A stretch of DNA of 53,340 nt from JAKPQD01 sp029572965 (GTDB taxonomy: Bacteria; Bacteroidota; Bacteroidia; Bacteroidales; DTGW01). Position 1 is the stretch's first letter, and each line of letters begins with the position of its first letter. Positions 18,401-27,126 of the stretch are shown one piece after another. Made by a program: the position numbers and the translations under genes. The notes below the pieces were generated by a model. The model worked only from the letters and a program-made list of their open reading frames with translations. It ran no database searches and was not told where the DNA came from. Where the stretch lies: the NCBI GenBank assembly GCA_035374585.1, contig DAOSPF010000015.1, forward strand, positions 1-53,340. Direction: 5' to 3'.

Positions 18401-21400
18401 AATTTCGGCCGATTTTGGAGCGCCATCATTAGAGTATTTGTTATTGGCCTCAGACGGGTTCCTGACTCCAATCATGATGGTGCGTATATCACTTAATGAC
18501 GGATTGCCGCAAATGTACATGTTGTTATCCCCATCAGGTTTTACATATCGCTTCAATAAAGAAACATCAGCATCATTACGTTCCTGTTTCAGCCGAAGGA
18601 ATTTGGCCAACTCAATATCAAACTGGTTTTTAGCGGGCCACATGGCATCGCGGCTAATATTTGTCCCAATGGGGCTAACGATCATAGGCACTTCATACTC
18701 ATAATAGTTTTCTTTATTGTCAGTACCAAAACGGACAAATACAGTCACATCGCCATTTTGAAGAGCCTCGCCGTTCAGCGGCTGGGCATGGGTGTACATT
18801 TTCAGTCTCTTGTATTGGCGCATGTCCACATGCCCATTTTTGAACACTGCCCTGGCATCGTCATCGGCAAGGTTCTCTACTTTAAGCACCATAGATTGCT
18901 CATTCTGCAAGGTGTATTGTGAGTTGGTAGGGTCAACAGGCCGTGCATCTTCAGATGGGATATCATAAACATCCCCATTTTCTTCAATATTAATTGATTG
19001 CAAGTCAAAGTTACTAACAGGGGCCTGTCCGCCAAATCCTTCTGAGTTTTGCAAAAGGGAGCCATTGTATTTACGCCATTCACTTCTGACCAGATCCAGC
19101 GTAGCAAAACGAAATGTAGTTTTTTGGTTAAACCCGGTAAGATAAATGCGTAAAAATCTGATAGATTTGAAATCTTCAATAGTGCCAAATTTTCTTGTAA
19201 AATCTTCAATAGGGATTTTAAACTGCACCCAACGTGCTTTAATATTTCCTTTCGAATAGGTAGTAGCATCAACAACATAATTAGTCCCCTTCACCAGGTC
19301 ATTAGGCCTCATGCTAACCCTGTATTCAAAAAAGTTTTCCTTATCGCTGAGGGTATTGTCATCATTGATATCTTCCATGTCGGGGGTACTGTAATTGCTT
19401 TGTGAAAAATCCTTACCGGCTTCAGGGGAGTTGTTTTCCATACCATTATAAAACTCGTACCGGCTGACAATATCTTTATTATTAAAATCAGCATTCCTGA
19501 AATATTTAAAGTCATCGCCAGAAGGGTCATCCATAATTGGCGTCCCTTGAAACTTAGCTGCAAATGCCGGTGATATTTTTGCTTCATCTTCGTTTGACAA
19601 ACCATCTAAACCAACATCCTGATATTTTCTAATATTATTCCCTGTAACAAAAGCTTTGGTTATAGGGTCAGAATCGGGCACTTTCCCCCAAACTGTTTCA
19701 ACTACTTTGGATGAATCGTCTCCTGGAGTTGGTAAGCCCTGTTCAAAAGACATTTTTCCGTCTTTCAGGATGTCTTCCGAAATATCTCCCAGTTGAAAAT
19801 ACATATCCCCCCCCTGATTGTTATTTGTAGAGTCATTATAAAAAGGATCCATGACCCAAAACTGGATATACCCGATGTTGGCCGCTTCAAAGTCATTGGT
19901 TTGCAAAGCCCTCATCATACCTCCCCAACGAGCCTCGGGGTTAGTAATGAAGTTCCCATTTTGGTCCAAATCTGTTGTGTTAAAGTTGTATGGGCCACGT
20001 TTATTGGGATTAAATGTAAGGTTCAATATATACATATTGGTTGGTACGCCATTGACATTTTGTTTTTTCGGGAATAGCTCTGTTTCCAATATTTCACGAG
20101 AGTCGTTGGCATTTAGCATAGAATCTGTAAGCCCGGCAGGAGTAAGAGAACTTTTTCGGTAAAAAGATTCGTCTATGGTGTAAAATGAAAGGCGTGCCCT
20201 ATCCCTGTTATAATCGAGGTTGTTGAAATAGTTGCCTTCAACACGTGTCTGCGGGGTACTCGACAAAGTCCATCCGGTAATATATTTCAGGTCATATTTT
20301 GTTTCGCTGGCCTCAAAGTCATCTATATAAGCAACGCCCTTTTTCCCAATCTTGCTAGAAGTACCAGGGATAAGCTGGGCAAATTCGGCATTAACCGTAA
20401 TAGAGGACATTTCTTTAGTTTGTAGCAATGGCAGCTTATCAACCATAGTTGTTAGAAACTGTGAATTAGCACGGTACGAAGCGTTCAGCCCCCAGATAGT
20501 GTTCGATATTGGTTCATCTCCAATGTTGACTTTGCTGGTAAGCGGCGTTTCACTAAGGTGTAAAAGAGTACCTCCAATGTCAAAATTATCGTTCACCTTA
20601 TAATTAAGGTGTGTACCTATCATGGTTTTTGTCTGGAAATTGAAATTGGCATTGTTTTCTAACGAAACTTTAATAGGCTGCCCCGAAGACATGATAGCAC
20701 TGTTGGTTATCTTAACCGTACCCAGAGCATAATCCACCACGTAATCCTGGTTTTCAACTAATGGCATGCCACCAGAGGTCACTTTTACTGAACCTTTGGG
20801 AATGTTCATCGCATTGAGGTATATTTCCGAAGAAGAGGCCGACTTGTAGGTACCTTTTAACTTGAACTTATTTTTTTCCGAAACATCCTCTGCCTTGGTC
20901 TTTGTAGAGTCGTATAATTCGTAGTAAGTATATTTACTCCATGTGAGGGAATCTGTTACGCCTCGTTTTATAAACCTGTCACGGAGCCCCCGGCCAAAAG
21001 GTTCCAACATGGGAAAAATAACCCGACCGTAACGTTTGTCAATGGTTACTCCATCAATAAAGTCAAAAACCCCGTCTGAATTGCCATTCATCTGGCTATT
21101 GGTATTGTCCAAACCTAAAAATTTGAGCAATGCAATACTATCAATGCGTCCGGCAGGCTCAGGGATATAACTCACATCCGACCCGTTTTTATTGTCGTGA
21201 TAAAGCACATTCAGGTAAAAATCATCTTTGCTAATCTCATAAGCATTGAGGTTGTAAATGTTTTTCATCATCAGATCCCAAGTCGAAAGCTTTGGCGACA
21301 ATGTTGTCCCTTTCAAAAGCTTTAACACCAAAGGCGTTTTAGATGATGTAACTTCTGTGGACAAATCCCCTACCTTATAGGTATAGCCGTTGACCATATA

Positions 21401-22834
21401 CTCGTAAGCCACACCAAGTATTTCGTCATTGTTCAACGACATGTTAAGCGAAATATAACCAAGTTTTGTGTCAACAGAATATTCGCTGCTGGTAAGTTTT
21501 CTGGCGCTTTGGGTTTTATCGTAGTCGCGTCCATCAACAAGCCCCAATGTTCTCAGGCTCTCATCATCCCTGTTGCTTACAGGGGTTTTTACAATGTTGT
21601 ATAAAGTATTAGCACCGTTGGATGGCCAGCCTGTATTATTAGGCGCAATCTGAAGAGATGCAGCGTTGCTCAGTACAGAGGGGTTAGTTTCGCCCAAATC
21701 GGTAAATGCATAAACAGGCCTGACATCTTCTACCTTGCCCCTGGTTTTGTTGGTCACCCAAACTTCTATTTTAGTGATGGTAATTGGAGAAGTTATTTGC
21801 GGTAATGATTTATGTGCTTTGTCAAAGTTTCCTCGAAAACTATGCCCAAGGAAAAAGTGCTTATTGGCCTCGTATTCAGTAGATGTAATTTCAAAAGGGG
21901 TAACCTGAGCGCCCCCTTGCACCTCAACCACCTGTGTCTGTCCTTTTTGCTGAGACAGTACTGTGGTAACATTTAGTTTTCCAAACTGCAATTCGGTTTT
22001 GATACCAAACAAGCTCTGGCTACCAGTAATAAGCGTACCCGGCAATGGCAATGTAACGTTTCCGGCTTCTATTTTTCTGACAATATCGTCCTCATCGCCT
22101 TCGTATTCAATCTTGGTCTTGTTCTCGAACTCAAAAGAAGCGTCAGTGTTGTAAGAAACGCCCAGTTTAACGCGGTCTCCAATCGTTCCGGTAACATTCA
22201 TCTGGATTTTTTCTTCAAAGTCAAAAGACCAGACACTACGTTGCGTTTCAGGAATAATAGGGTTATTGGTGGTATTTACATTGCCTTTGAATATCAGCTC
22301 AGCCTCGCCTTGTGGGACAATAGAAATAGTACTACCCCCAAATACTTTTTGAAACACTTCGCCACCAACATTGAATGAGCTTCCAAGATTACGCCCTGTA
22401 CCTTTCCCACCGTTGGCTTGTTGTTTCCAATAGTCGCGAACCGTTTTTTGCATCTCGTATTTGCGATACTCGCTTGGCTCCATATAGTATGGCTGGCGGT
22501 AATCGAGGTTGCCAACCTTGTTTTTTACAACATATTGGTTGGTCTCAGGGTCATACTCAACTTTTGATTTGAAATTAGAAGGGTTCTTTAATTGAATCCC
22601 TTCCGGCTCACCTATTTCAGAGTTTACATGATCAGGGTCTTTCTTTAGCTTAAACTGTGGGCCTTCAGCCTTAAAGTTAGTATCATCAACTGGTTCTTCA
22701 TCATCTTCGTATTGAGAGGGTGTTTTTTTAAACACACGAAAAGAAGCTTCTGTTGTCATCAACGCAGCCCCAATAAACACCAATGTAATAGCAGTAAAAA
22801 GATATTTTGAAAACTTAGTCAAACCTGTACCCAA
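15500..22834 (-). CDS. sprA: Cell-surface protein SprA, type IX secretion translocon
   Basis: A 2444-aa protein; SprA of Flavobacterium johnsoniae forms the giant 36-strand outer-membrane pore of the type IX secretion system. Family blocks are visible: QVFQKVFGGSTISIVPQGEAELIFKG-like sequence near residue 165, FDFEEKIQMNVTGTIGDRVKLGVSYNT, the mid-protein GKKGVAYIDDFEASE, YIQFWVMDPF, EIWLDELRLTDF and a C-terminal TADYQLSDRLTVRLFYDRALTNPYISSSF. A hydrophobic export signal is at about residues 9-30. There is no ATG before the signal; the start is TTG 22834 or TTG 22822. It begins 6 bp after the ruvA stop in the same frame, so translation is probably coupled. The ruvA-sprA order is common in Bacteroidota. 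Partner genes (porV, porK-N) are not in the window. Confidence 0.95.
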   Translation of the reverse strand: MGTGLTKFSKYLFTAITLVFIGAALMTTEASFRVFKKTPSQYEDDEEPVDDTNFKAEGPQFKLKKDPDHVNSEIGEPEGIQLKNPSNFKSKVEYDPETNQYVVKNKVGNLDYRQPYYMEPSEYRKYEMQKTVRDYWKQQANGGKGTGRNLGSSFNVGGEVFQKVFGGSTISIVPQGEAELIFKGNVNTTNNPIIPETQRSVWSFDFEEKIQMNVTGTIGDRVKLGVSYNTDASFEFENKTKIEYEGDEDDIVRKIEAGNVTLPLPGTLITGSQSLFGIKTELQFGKLNVTTVLSQQKGQTQVVEVQGGAQVTPFEITSTEYEANKHFFLGHSFRGNFDKAHKSLPQITSPITITKIEVWVTNKTRGKVEDVRPVYAFTDLGETNPSVLSNAASLQIAPNNTGWPSNGANTLYNIVKTPVSNRDDESLRTLGLVDGRDYDKTQSARKLTSSEYSVDTKLGYISLNMSLNNDEILGVAYEYMVNGYTYKVGDLSTEVTSSKTPLVLKLLKGTTLSPKLSTWDLMMKNIYNLNAYEISKDDFYLNVLYHDNKNGSDVSYIPEPAGRIDSIALLKFLGLDNTNSQMNGNSDGVFDFIDGVTIDKRYGRVIFPMLEPFGRGLRDRFIKRGVTDSLTWSKYTYYELYDSTKTKAEDVSEKNKFKLKGTYKSASSSEIYLNAMNIPKGSVKVTSGGMPLVENQDYVVDYALGTVKITNSAIMSSGQPIKVSLENNANFNFQTKTMIGTHLNYKVNDNFDIGGTLLHLSETPLTSKVNIGDEPISNTIWGLNASYRANSQFLTTMVDKLPLLQTKEMSSITVNAEFAQLIPGTSSKIGKKGVAYIDDFEASETKYDLKYITGWTLSSTPQTRVEGNYFNNLDYNRDRARLSFYTIDESFYRKSSLTPAGLTDSMLNANDSREILETELFPKKQNVNGVPTNMYILNLTFNPNKRGPYNFNTTDLDQNGNFITNPEARWGGMMRALQTNDFEAANIGYIQFWVMDPFYNDSTNNNQGGDMYFQLGDISEDILKDGKMSFEQGLPTPGDDSSKVVETVWGKVPDSDPITKAFVTGNNIRKYQDVGLDGLSNEDEAKISPAFAAKFQGTPIMDDPSGDDFKYFRNADFNNKDIVSRYEFYNGMENNSPEAGKDFSQSNYSTPDMEDINDDNTLSDKENFFEYRVSMRPNDLVKGTNYVVDATTYSKGNIKARWVQFKIPIEDFTRKFGTIEDFKSIRFLRIYLTGFNQKTTFRFATLDLVRSEWRKYNGSLLQNSEGFGGQAPVSNFDLQSINIEENGDVYDIPSEDARPVDPTNSQYTLQNEQSMVLKVENLADDDARAVFKNGHVDMRQYKRLKMYTHAQPLNGEALQNGDVTVFVRFGTDNKENYYEYEVPMIVSPIGTNISRDAMWPAKNQFDIELAKFLRLKQERNDADVSLLKRYVKPDGDNNMYICGNPSLSDIRTIMIGVRNPSEANNKYSNDGAPKSAEIWLDELRLTDFSDQGGWAANARAQIKLADFGNIRIAGATMQPGFGSIEKKVNDRAKETTNQIDASTDLELGKFFPEKAQVRIPFYASYSQIDILPQYNPYDPDIPLQAAIDNAKTQAEKDKLRKEAIDHTLRRSFSFTNVKVNKASKTPRFYDPANFSVSYGYNETKSYNYATKYKNYYHHEGGFNYIFNNRPKNIMPLKKVSFLNKKAFQLIRDINFYYAPTSISFRTNMTHDFHEVQLKNLNDRSYELPKTIDQSFLWNRMYDIRYDLSRAIKVDFSATNAARIEEWDETMDKQYKNDPRYDVWKQIKEGGRNINYKHQINITYTVPVNKLPLLDWTSLSTRYSGTYEWQRQPFMKSEEGAIVEVGHNIANSRSIQINPGLNLNTLYNKVAFLRDLNAGNRRGKGAQKEKEKEMKTVSFEKEGVSLKAGEAKSISHKLGSEDVTIKVTDSKGNEVKGTMEVASPNRLIFTPEKDVTGAKIVVEGKVEAGPDVLMFLARNVVRLATGVKTISVSYTQTEGTALPGYIRPSKYLGMSGDYAPGWQFVMGEQAPSLVERMVHKEWISNNELLSGSLLKNRTQSVNVRVNYEPFRGLRVDLTGNHSFTQNISAAYLYTGNLSDTIQLYLSQFSRPMKSGNMSMTIISLGSWENMTKDNYANSKYFDKFKEAAITAAQKLNENNQEIIARHGNSLDTGTQPGFNRKIQQALIPAFLSTYGGYGLDSKTLALFPVLSMIRPNWRVNYDGLIDIPIVGEYAQSVNLTHAYVATYNVGSYTTNSKYDTRVDYSYVRDRNTGFYVPQFDVGSVSITEQFSPLIGVDVTLKNNITARAEYKKNRSLMLGTSNYSLIESYGKEYVFGAGYRFPDIPLTMLTLGAIASPIKSDLDLRADVSIRQDMNVMRKLDDGVAPSLTQGNTNVKISFTADYQLSDRLTVRLFYDRALTNPYISSSFMTIATDFGFSVRFVIAQ

Positions 22835-22840
22835 TAAAGT

Positions 22841-23422
22841 TTATAACACTTTTAACGCAAGCTTAATGTATTCTTCCACTGAAGCCTGCTTATTTTCGCG
22901 CGAAATTTGTGCCAGCGCTTTTTCGGCAGCCCCTTTTTGAAAGCCCAACATTACTAAAGCAGATAACGCTTCATCTGCCGAAGTATTGTATTGCGGCAAT
23001 AAATTTTGTTCCGAGCCTGCAATTTTAATCATTTTATCTTTAAGTTCGACGATCATCCGCTGTGCAGTTTTCGCCCCAATGCCCTTAATGTTTTGCAAAG
23101 CCCTCACGTTTTCCTTGCTAATGGCATTGGCAACCTCTTCAGCAGTAAGCGAAGACAATATCATGCGGGCAGTATTGGCCCCAATACCCGAAACTGAAAT
23201 CAGGATACGGAAAACTTCACGCTCTTTCGCTTCATAAAAGCCATACAAAGTATGGGCATCTTCCTTTATTTGTAAATGGGCAAATATACGAGCCTGAGTA
23301 TTTACTTCAAGCTTAGAATAAGTATTTAACGAAATGTGCATCACATAACCTATGCCATTGTTCTCTACAATAAGATACGTAGGTGTAAGCTCTGTCAGTT
23401 TGCCTGTTATATAATCGTACAT
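22841..23422 (-). CDS. ruvA: Holliday junction branch-migration protein RuvA
   Basis: A 193-aa DNA-binding subunit of the RuvAB motor; a RuvA tetramer holds the four-way junction for RuvB. The N-terminal OB fold is at about 1-62 (MYDYITGKLTELTPTYLIVENNGIGY). The two helix-hairpin-helix motifs follow (ISVSGIGANTARMILSSL at about 75 and LQNIKGIGAKTAQRMIVELKDK at about 110). The C-terminal RuvB-contact domain is at about 145-193 (ADEALSALVMLGFQKGAAEKAL). Length is normal. It is transcribed divergently from rplU and sits directly ahead of sprA. Confidence 0.97.
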   Translation of the reverse strand: MYDYITGKLTELTPTYLIVENNGIGYVMHISLNTYSKLEVNTQARIFAHLQIKEDAHTLYGFYEAKEREVFRILISVSGIGANTARMILSSLTAEEVANAISKENVRALQNIKGIGAKTAQRMIVELKDKMIKIAGSEQNLLPQYNTSADEALSALVMLGFQKGAAEKALAQISRENKQASVEEYIKLALKVL

Positions 23423-23555
23423 AATGTTTTTAGGCGTAATACGCTTGTTATATGATTTTTACTAAAATTATTCCTAACAAAATGAGGCTAAAATTACTAT
23501 AAAAATCAGAAATAGGAAACCTCAGGGCAAATTGAAAAAGAAATATTTAACACAC

Positions 23556-23585
23556 TTGTTATTATGTGAAAAGTTTTTATCTTTG
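23556..23585 (+). promoter_or_regulatory. Promoter of rplU-rpmA
   Basis: TTG (23556-23558), a 19-bp spacer, then TATCTTTG (23578-23585): an excellent match to the Bacteroidota housekeeping promoter. It lies 45 bp before the rplU ATG, leaving a short A/T-rich leader. Confidence 0.75.
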
Positions 23586-23630
23586 CAGTCCATTTTTTGA
23601 ATAATTGTAACAAAATAAAAGCATTAAGAA

Positions 23631-24017
23631 ATGTACGCAATCGTTGACATAGCTGGTCAGCAATTTAAAGTAACAAAAGATCAAAAGATCTATGTTCACC
23701 AGCTTGAGGGGCAAGAAGGCGCCCAGGTTAGTTTTGACCAAGTCCTTCTCATCGACAATGAAGGCGATGTAAAAGTTGGAATGCCCACAGTAGAAGGGGC
23801 TAGCGTAAAAGCTACTGTTTTAGCAAATGTTAAAGGTGACAAAGTGTTGGTTTTCAAGAAAAACCGCAGAAAAGGTTACCAAAAACTGAACGGCCACCGT
23901 CAATGTTTCACTCAAATAAAAATTGATGAAATAGTTGGCGCCGGTGAAGTTGCTGCTAAACCAAAAAGAACAACAAAAAAAGCTGCTGCCGCTCCCAGCG
24001 ACGAAGCTCAAGCATAA
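23631..24017 (+). CDS. rplU: 50S ribosomal protein L21
   Basis: A 128-aa ribosomal protein that binds 23S rRNA. The start MYAIVDIAGQQFKVTKDQKIYV is the canonical L21 N-terminus, and FKKNRRKGYQKLNGHRQCFTQIKID is the conserved C-terminal RNA-binding stretch. It then has a lysine/alanine-rich tail (PKRTTKKAAAAP) that extends beyond the roughly 103-aa E. coli protein, as is common in Bacteroidota. First gene of the rplU-rpmA operon; rpmA follows after 27 bp. Confidence 0.97.
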   Translation: MYAIVDIAGQQFKVTKDQKIYVHQLEGQEGAQVSFDQVLLIDNEGDVKVGMPTVEGASVKATVLANVKGDKVLVFKKNRRKGYQKLNGHRQCFTQIKIDEIVGAGEVAAKPKRTTKKAAAAPSDEAQA

Positions 24018-24044
24018 TTGAAAAGTTAATAAAATTAAATAGTC

Positions 24045-24302
24045 ATGGCACATAAAAAAGGTGTAGGTAGTTCGAAGAACGGTCGTGATTCACTGAGTAA
24101 ACGACTTGGTGTGAAAATTTTCGGTGGAGAAGTTGTAAAAGCCGGAAATATTATCGTACGTCAACGTGGAACAGTGCACAATCCTGGAAATAATGTTGGT
24201 ATTGGTAAAGATCATACTTTATTCGCCCTTGTTGATGGCACTGTAAGCTTCAAGAAAACCCGCGATAACAAATCTTTTGTTTCGGTTATTGCAGCCGAAT
24301 AA
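24045..24302 (+). CDS. rpmA: 50S ribosomal protein L27
   Basis: An 85-aa ribosomal protein near the peptidyl-transferase centre. MAHKKGVGSSKNGRDSLSKRLGVKIFGGE is diagnostic, followed by IIVRQRGTVHNPGNNVGIGKDHTLFAL. The N-terminus begins directly with MAHKKG, so there is no cleavable N-extension of the Firmicutes type. A clear intrinsic terminator follows at 24323-24370. Confidence 0.97.
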   Translation: MAHKKGVGSSKNGRDSLSKRLGVKIFGGEVVKAGNIIVRQRGTVHNPGNNVGIGKDHTLFALVDGTVSFKKTRDNKSFVSVIAAE

Positions 24303-24322
24303 ACAAATTTTACAATATCTGA

Positions 24323-24370
24323 CTCTTGCAGTTGTTTTTCTTGCGAAAAATAATTGTAAGAGTTTTTTTA
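24323..24370 (+). terminator. Intrinsic terminator after rpmA
   Basis: ACTCTTGCAGTT (24323-24334) and AATTGTAAGAGT (24353-24364) form a 12-bp stem with two G-U pairs and an 18-nt loop. The closing T starts a run of seven T (24364-24370). It ends the rplU-rpmA transcript 25 bp before serS, which must have its own promoter or depend on read-through. Confidence 0.8.
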
Positions 24371-24395
24371 TTCCATCACTTTAAACTTCAACACC

Positions 24396-25670
24396 ATGTT
24401 GACTTTACAAGTTATAAGAGAAAAACGTGATTTCGTCCTTGAACGCCTGGCTGTTAAAAACTTCAAGCAACCTGAACTGGTTGATAAAATCATTGAACTG
24501 GACAACCAACGCAGGGCAATACAACAGCAAGCTGATGCCAGCCAGGCCGAAATGAACAACTTATCTAAAGAAATAGGTATCCTTTTCAAGAACGGCAAAA
24601 AAGAAGAAGCTGATGCGGCTAAGTTGAAAACCAATGAGCTGAAAGAAAAAATAGGACAACTCACCGAACAACTTACAGTGGTTGAAAAAGAACTCCAGAA
24701 TACTTTGGTTCTATTGCCCAATTTGCCCCATACAAATGTTCCAAAGGGGCACAGCGCAGAAGATAACCTCGAAATCCGTAAAGGGGGCAATGTGCCTGCT
24801 TTAGCCGATGATGCAATGCCTCACTGGGATTTGGCCAAAAAATATGACATCATCGATTTTGAACTTGGTGTAAAGATTACCGGAGCCGGGTTTCCTGTTT
24901 ACAAAGACAAAGGGGCCAGGTTGCAAAGGGCATTGATTAACTTCTTCCTTGACGAAGCCCGCAAAGCAGGATATATTGAAATGATGCCTCCGCTGATGGT
25001 CAACGAAGACTCCGGGTACGGCACTGGTCAGCTTCCTGACAAGGAAGGTCAGATGTACCATGCAACATTGGATAACTACTATCTTATACCCACAGCAGAA
25101 GTTCCTGTTACTAATATTTATCGCGATGTAATATTGAATGATTCTGATTTTCCGATAAAGAATACTGCTTATACCCCATGTTTCAGGCGCGAAGCAGGTT
25201 CGTATGGCAAAGATGTACGCGGCCTTAACCGCCTGCATCAGTTTGATAAGGTTGAAATCGTTCAGATCCAACACCCAGATAAAAGTTATGAGACTTTAGA
25301 GCAGATGGTTGAATATGTTGAAAGCCTGGTTAACAAGCTTGAATTGCCTTACCGTATCATTCGCCTTTGTGGAGGCGATATGAGCTTTGCTTCAGCCATG
25401 ACATACGACTTTGAAGTATTTGCTGCAGCTCAAAAACGCTGGTTAGAAGTAAGTTCAGTTTCAAATTTTGAGTCGTTTCAGGCAAACCGAATGAAACTGC
25501 GTTTCAAAGAAGCCGGAGAAAAGAAAACCACTTTAGCCCATACGCTTAATGGCAGTGCACTGGCTCTTCCTCGTATTGTTGCTGCATTGCTTGAGAATAA
25601 CCAAACAGCCGAGGGTATTAAGCTCCCCAAGGCATTAGTCCCATACTGTGGTTTTGACATGATAAATTAA
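24396..25670 (+). CDS. serS: Serine--tRNA ligase
   Basis: A 424-aa class II aminoacyl-tRNA synthetase charging tRNA-Ser. The N-terminal tRNA-binding coiled coil is at about 25-105 (NQRRAIQQQADASQAEMNNLSKEIG ...). Catalytic motifs follow: motif 2 around TPCFRREAGSYGKDVRGLNRLHQFDKVE, and motif 3 as NGSALALPRIVAALLENNQ with the catalytic arginine. Length is normal. It lies after the rpmA terminator and ends in its own strong terminator, so it is probably monocistronic. Confidence 0.97.
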   Translation: MLTLQVIREKRDFVLERLAVKNFKQPELVDKIIELDNQRRAIQQQADASQAEMNNLSKEIGILFKNGKKEEADAAKLKTNELKEKIGQLTEQLTVVEKELQNTLVLLPNLPHTNVPKGHSAEDNLEIRKGGNVPALADDAMPHWDLAKKYDIIDFELGVKITGAGFPVYKDKGARLQRALINFFLDEARKAGYIEMMPPLMVNEDSGYGTGQLPDKEGQMYHATLDNYYLIPTAEVPVTNIYRDVILNDSDFPIKNTAYTPCFRREAGSYGKDVRGLNRLHQFDKVEIVQIQHPDKSYETLEQMVEYVESLVNKLELPYRIIRLCGGDMSFASAMTYDFEVFAAAQKRWLEVSSVSNFESFQANRMKLRFKEAGEKKTTLAHTLNGSALALPRIVAALLENNQTAEGIKLPKALVPYCGFDMIN

Positions 25671-25688
25671 TCAATACTCTTGATATGC

Positions 25689-25724
25689 AAAAGCCTGATA
25701 ACGAAAATGTTGTCAGGCTTTTTT
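25689..25724 (+). terminator. Intrinsic terminator after serS
   Basis: AAAAGCCTGATAAC (25689-25702) and GTTGTCAGGCTTTT (25709-25722) pair over 14 positions with one T-G wobble and a 6-nt loop, ending in a run of six T. The A-run on the left arm makes it bidirectional, so it can also serve the convergent aroA gene. Confidence 0.85.
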
Positions 25725-25752
25725 GTATAAATTTATCTTGTAAATATTATAT

Positions 25753-26991
25753 TTACTCACATTCTGTTAACGAAAACCCGACCGCTTTAAGATCTGTCCA
25801 AAATGCAGGATATGATTTGCGCACTACATCAACATTTTCAATGATTACAGGAATACCCATCAATGCTATTGGGGCAAAAGCCATAGCCATACGATGGTCA
25901 TGATAAGTTGGAATGCGTATGGGCTCTTTAATAGCTGCAAGAGAGTTACGTTTGCCATCCCAACTGAGGGTTCCATTATTGGAATATTCCAAAACAGCAC
26001 CAAACTTGCCTAATTCATTCTGCAAAGCAGCAATACGGTCAGTTTCCTTGATACGTAAAGTTTGTGTACCGGTAAATTTAAAAGAAATGCCCAACATAAC
26101 GCAAGTAACCGCCAATGTTTGAACAATATCAGGGTTTTCAATAAAATCAAATTCAAAATGAGCAGGAATATCAGTCGATTTAGAAAGAGCTATTCCATCT
26201 TTATTATATGCAGTCTCAATTCCAACGTGTTTAAATACTTCAGCACAACGAGCATCGCCCTGAAAACTTTCCTTATATAACGAAGTTATAGCAATATCAG
26301 GCTTTTTGGCTAATGCCGCAATCTGGTACCAATACGAAACGCCACTCCAATCTCCCTCAACAGTAAAATCCTTCATTTTGTAAGTAGCTTCTGGGACAAT
26401 AAGCAGATTATCCTGTTTTTTGACCAAAACTCCGGCTAATTTCATTAAACTTATTGTCATTTCTATATAAGACGAAGAAATAACATTCTTTTCAAGCTCA
26501 AGCTCAAGCCCCCCTTTAAATGTAGGGGCAACCATCAACAAAGCACTAATAAACTGGCTACTTATGCTACTATCTATAGCTATTCGCTTTCCATTAAGCT
26601 GTTTTCCCCTAATTTGCAAAGGAGGATAACCTTTTTTTTCAACATATTCAATATCTGCCCCAAGATTTTGTAAAGCTTCAACAAGGCTTCCAATAGGACG
26701 TTCTTTCATGCGGGCAGATCCAGTAAGTATTTTATTGCCAGGCTGCGAAGCAAAATAAGCTGTCAAAAAGCGCATAGAAGTACCGGCGTGACCAATGTCA
26801 ATAATATCAGATTCAGAAACAAGACCTCGTTGCAAAACAACTGTATCTTCACTATCTGACAAGTTATTGATATTAAATTTTTCTTTACACAAAGCTTGTA
26901 TAATAAGCAAACGATTGGCAATGCTTTTAGAGGCAGGTACCTTGATAATCCCCTCTACATTTTCACCTTTAAATTCTACCTTATAATTCAC
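25753..26991 (-). CDS. aroA: 3-phosphoshikimate 1-carboxyvinyltransferase (EPSP synthase)
   Basis: A 412-aa cytoplasmic enzyme joining shikimate-3-phosphate and phosphoenolpyruvate in the pathway to chorismate. Conserved blocks: VPASKSIANRLLII (substrate-binding K-S near the N-terminus), IGHAGTSMRFLTAYFA (the N/H-A-G-T loop), RPIGSLVEALQNLGA, ISSQFISALLMVAP, RIKETDRIAALQNELGKFGA and HDHRMAMAFAPIAL. It is slightly shorter than the 427-aa E. coli enzyme, as is usual for this phylum. The start codon is GTG (26991); no in-frame ATG precedes the conserved N-terminus. It is a lone gene with a -7-like element just upstream. Confidence 0.95.
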   Translation of the reverse strand: MNYKVEFKGENVEGIIKVPASKSIANRLLIIQALCKEKFNINNLSDSEDTVVLQRGLVSESDIIDIGHAGTSMRFLTAYFASQPGNKILTGSARMKERPIGSLVEALQNLGADIEYVEKKGYPPLQIRGKQLNGKRIAIDSSISSQFISALLMVAPTFKGGLELELEKNVISSSYIEMTISLMKLAGVLVKKQDNLLIVPEATYKMKDFTVEGDWSGVSYWYQIAALAKKPDIAITSLYKESFQGDARCAEVFKHVGIETAYNKDGIALSKSTDIPAHFEFDFIENPDIVQTLAVTCVMLGISFKFTGTQTLRIKETDRIAALQNELGKFGAVLEYSNNGTLSWDGKRNSLAAIKEPIRIPTYHDHRMAMAFAPIALMGIPVIIENVDVVRKSYPAFWTDLKAVGFSLTECE

Positions 26992-27011
26992 TTTTACATT
27001 TTTATTGGATG

Positions 27012-27019
27012 CAAAGATA
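27012..27019 (-). promoter_or_regulatory. -7 element upstream of aroA
   Basis: On the minus strand TATCTTTG (27019-27012) is a perfect Bacteroidota -7 match, 20 bp before the GTG start of aroA. No TTG is present at the usual -33 distance, so promoter strength is uncertain. Confidence 0.45.
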
Positions 27020-27049
27020 TTCTATTGATTCAAAAATGTTTATAAACTT

Positions 27050-27074
27050 CAAGTCTTTGTGTCTTTGCGTGTAA
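27050..27074. repeat. CTTTGTG/CTTTGCG micro-repeat
   Basis: AAGTCTTTGTGTCTTTGCGTG holds two near-identical 8-bp units (GTCTTTGT, GTCTTTGC). It resembles the CTTTGCG and TCTGCG units of the palindromic element at 40881-40985. It is non-coding, in the aroA/27127 divergent spacer. Confidence 0.4.
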
Positions 27075-27126
27075 AATTTCAACATAATCATAAAAAGCAT
27101 TACATTAGTACAAATTTTAAGTAAGT

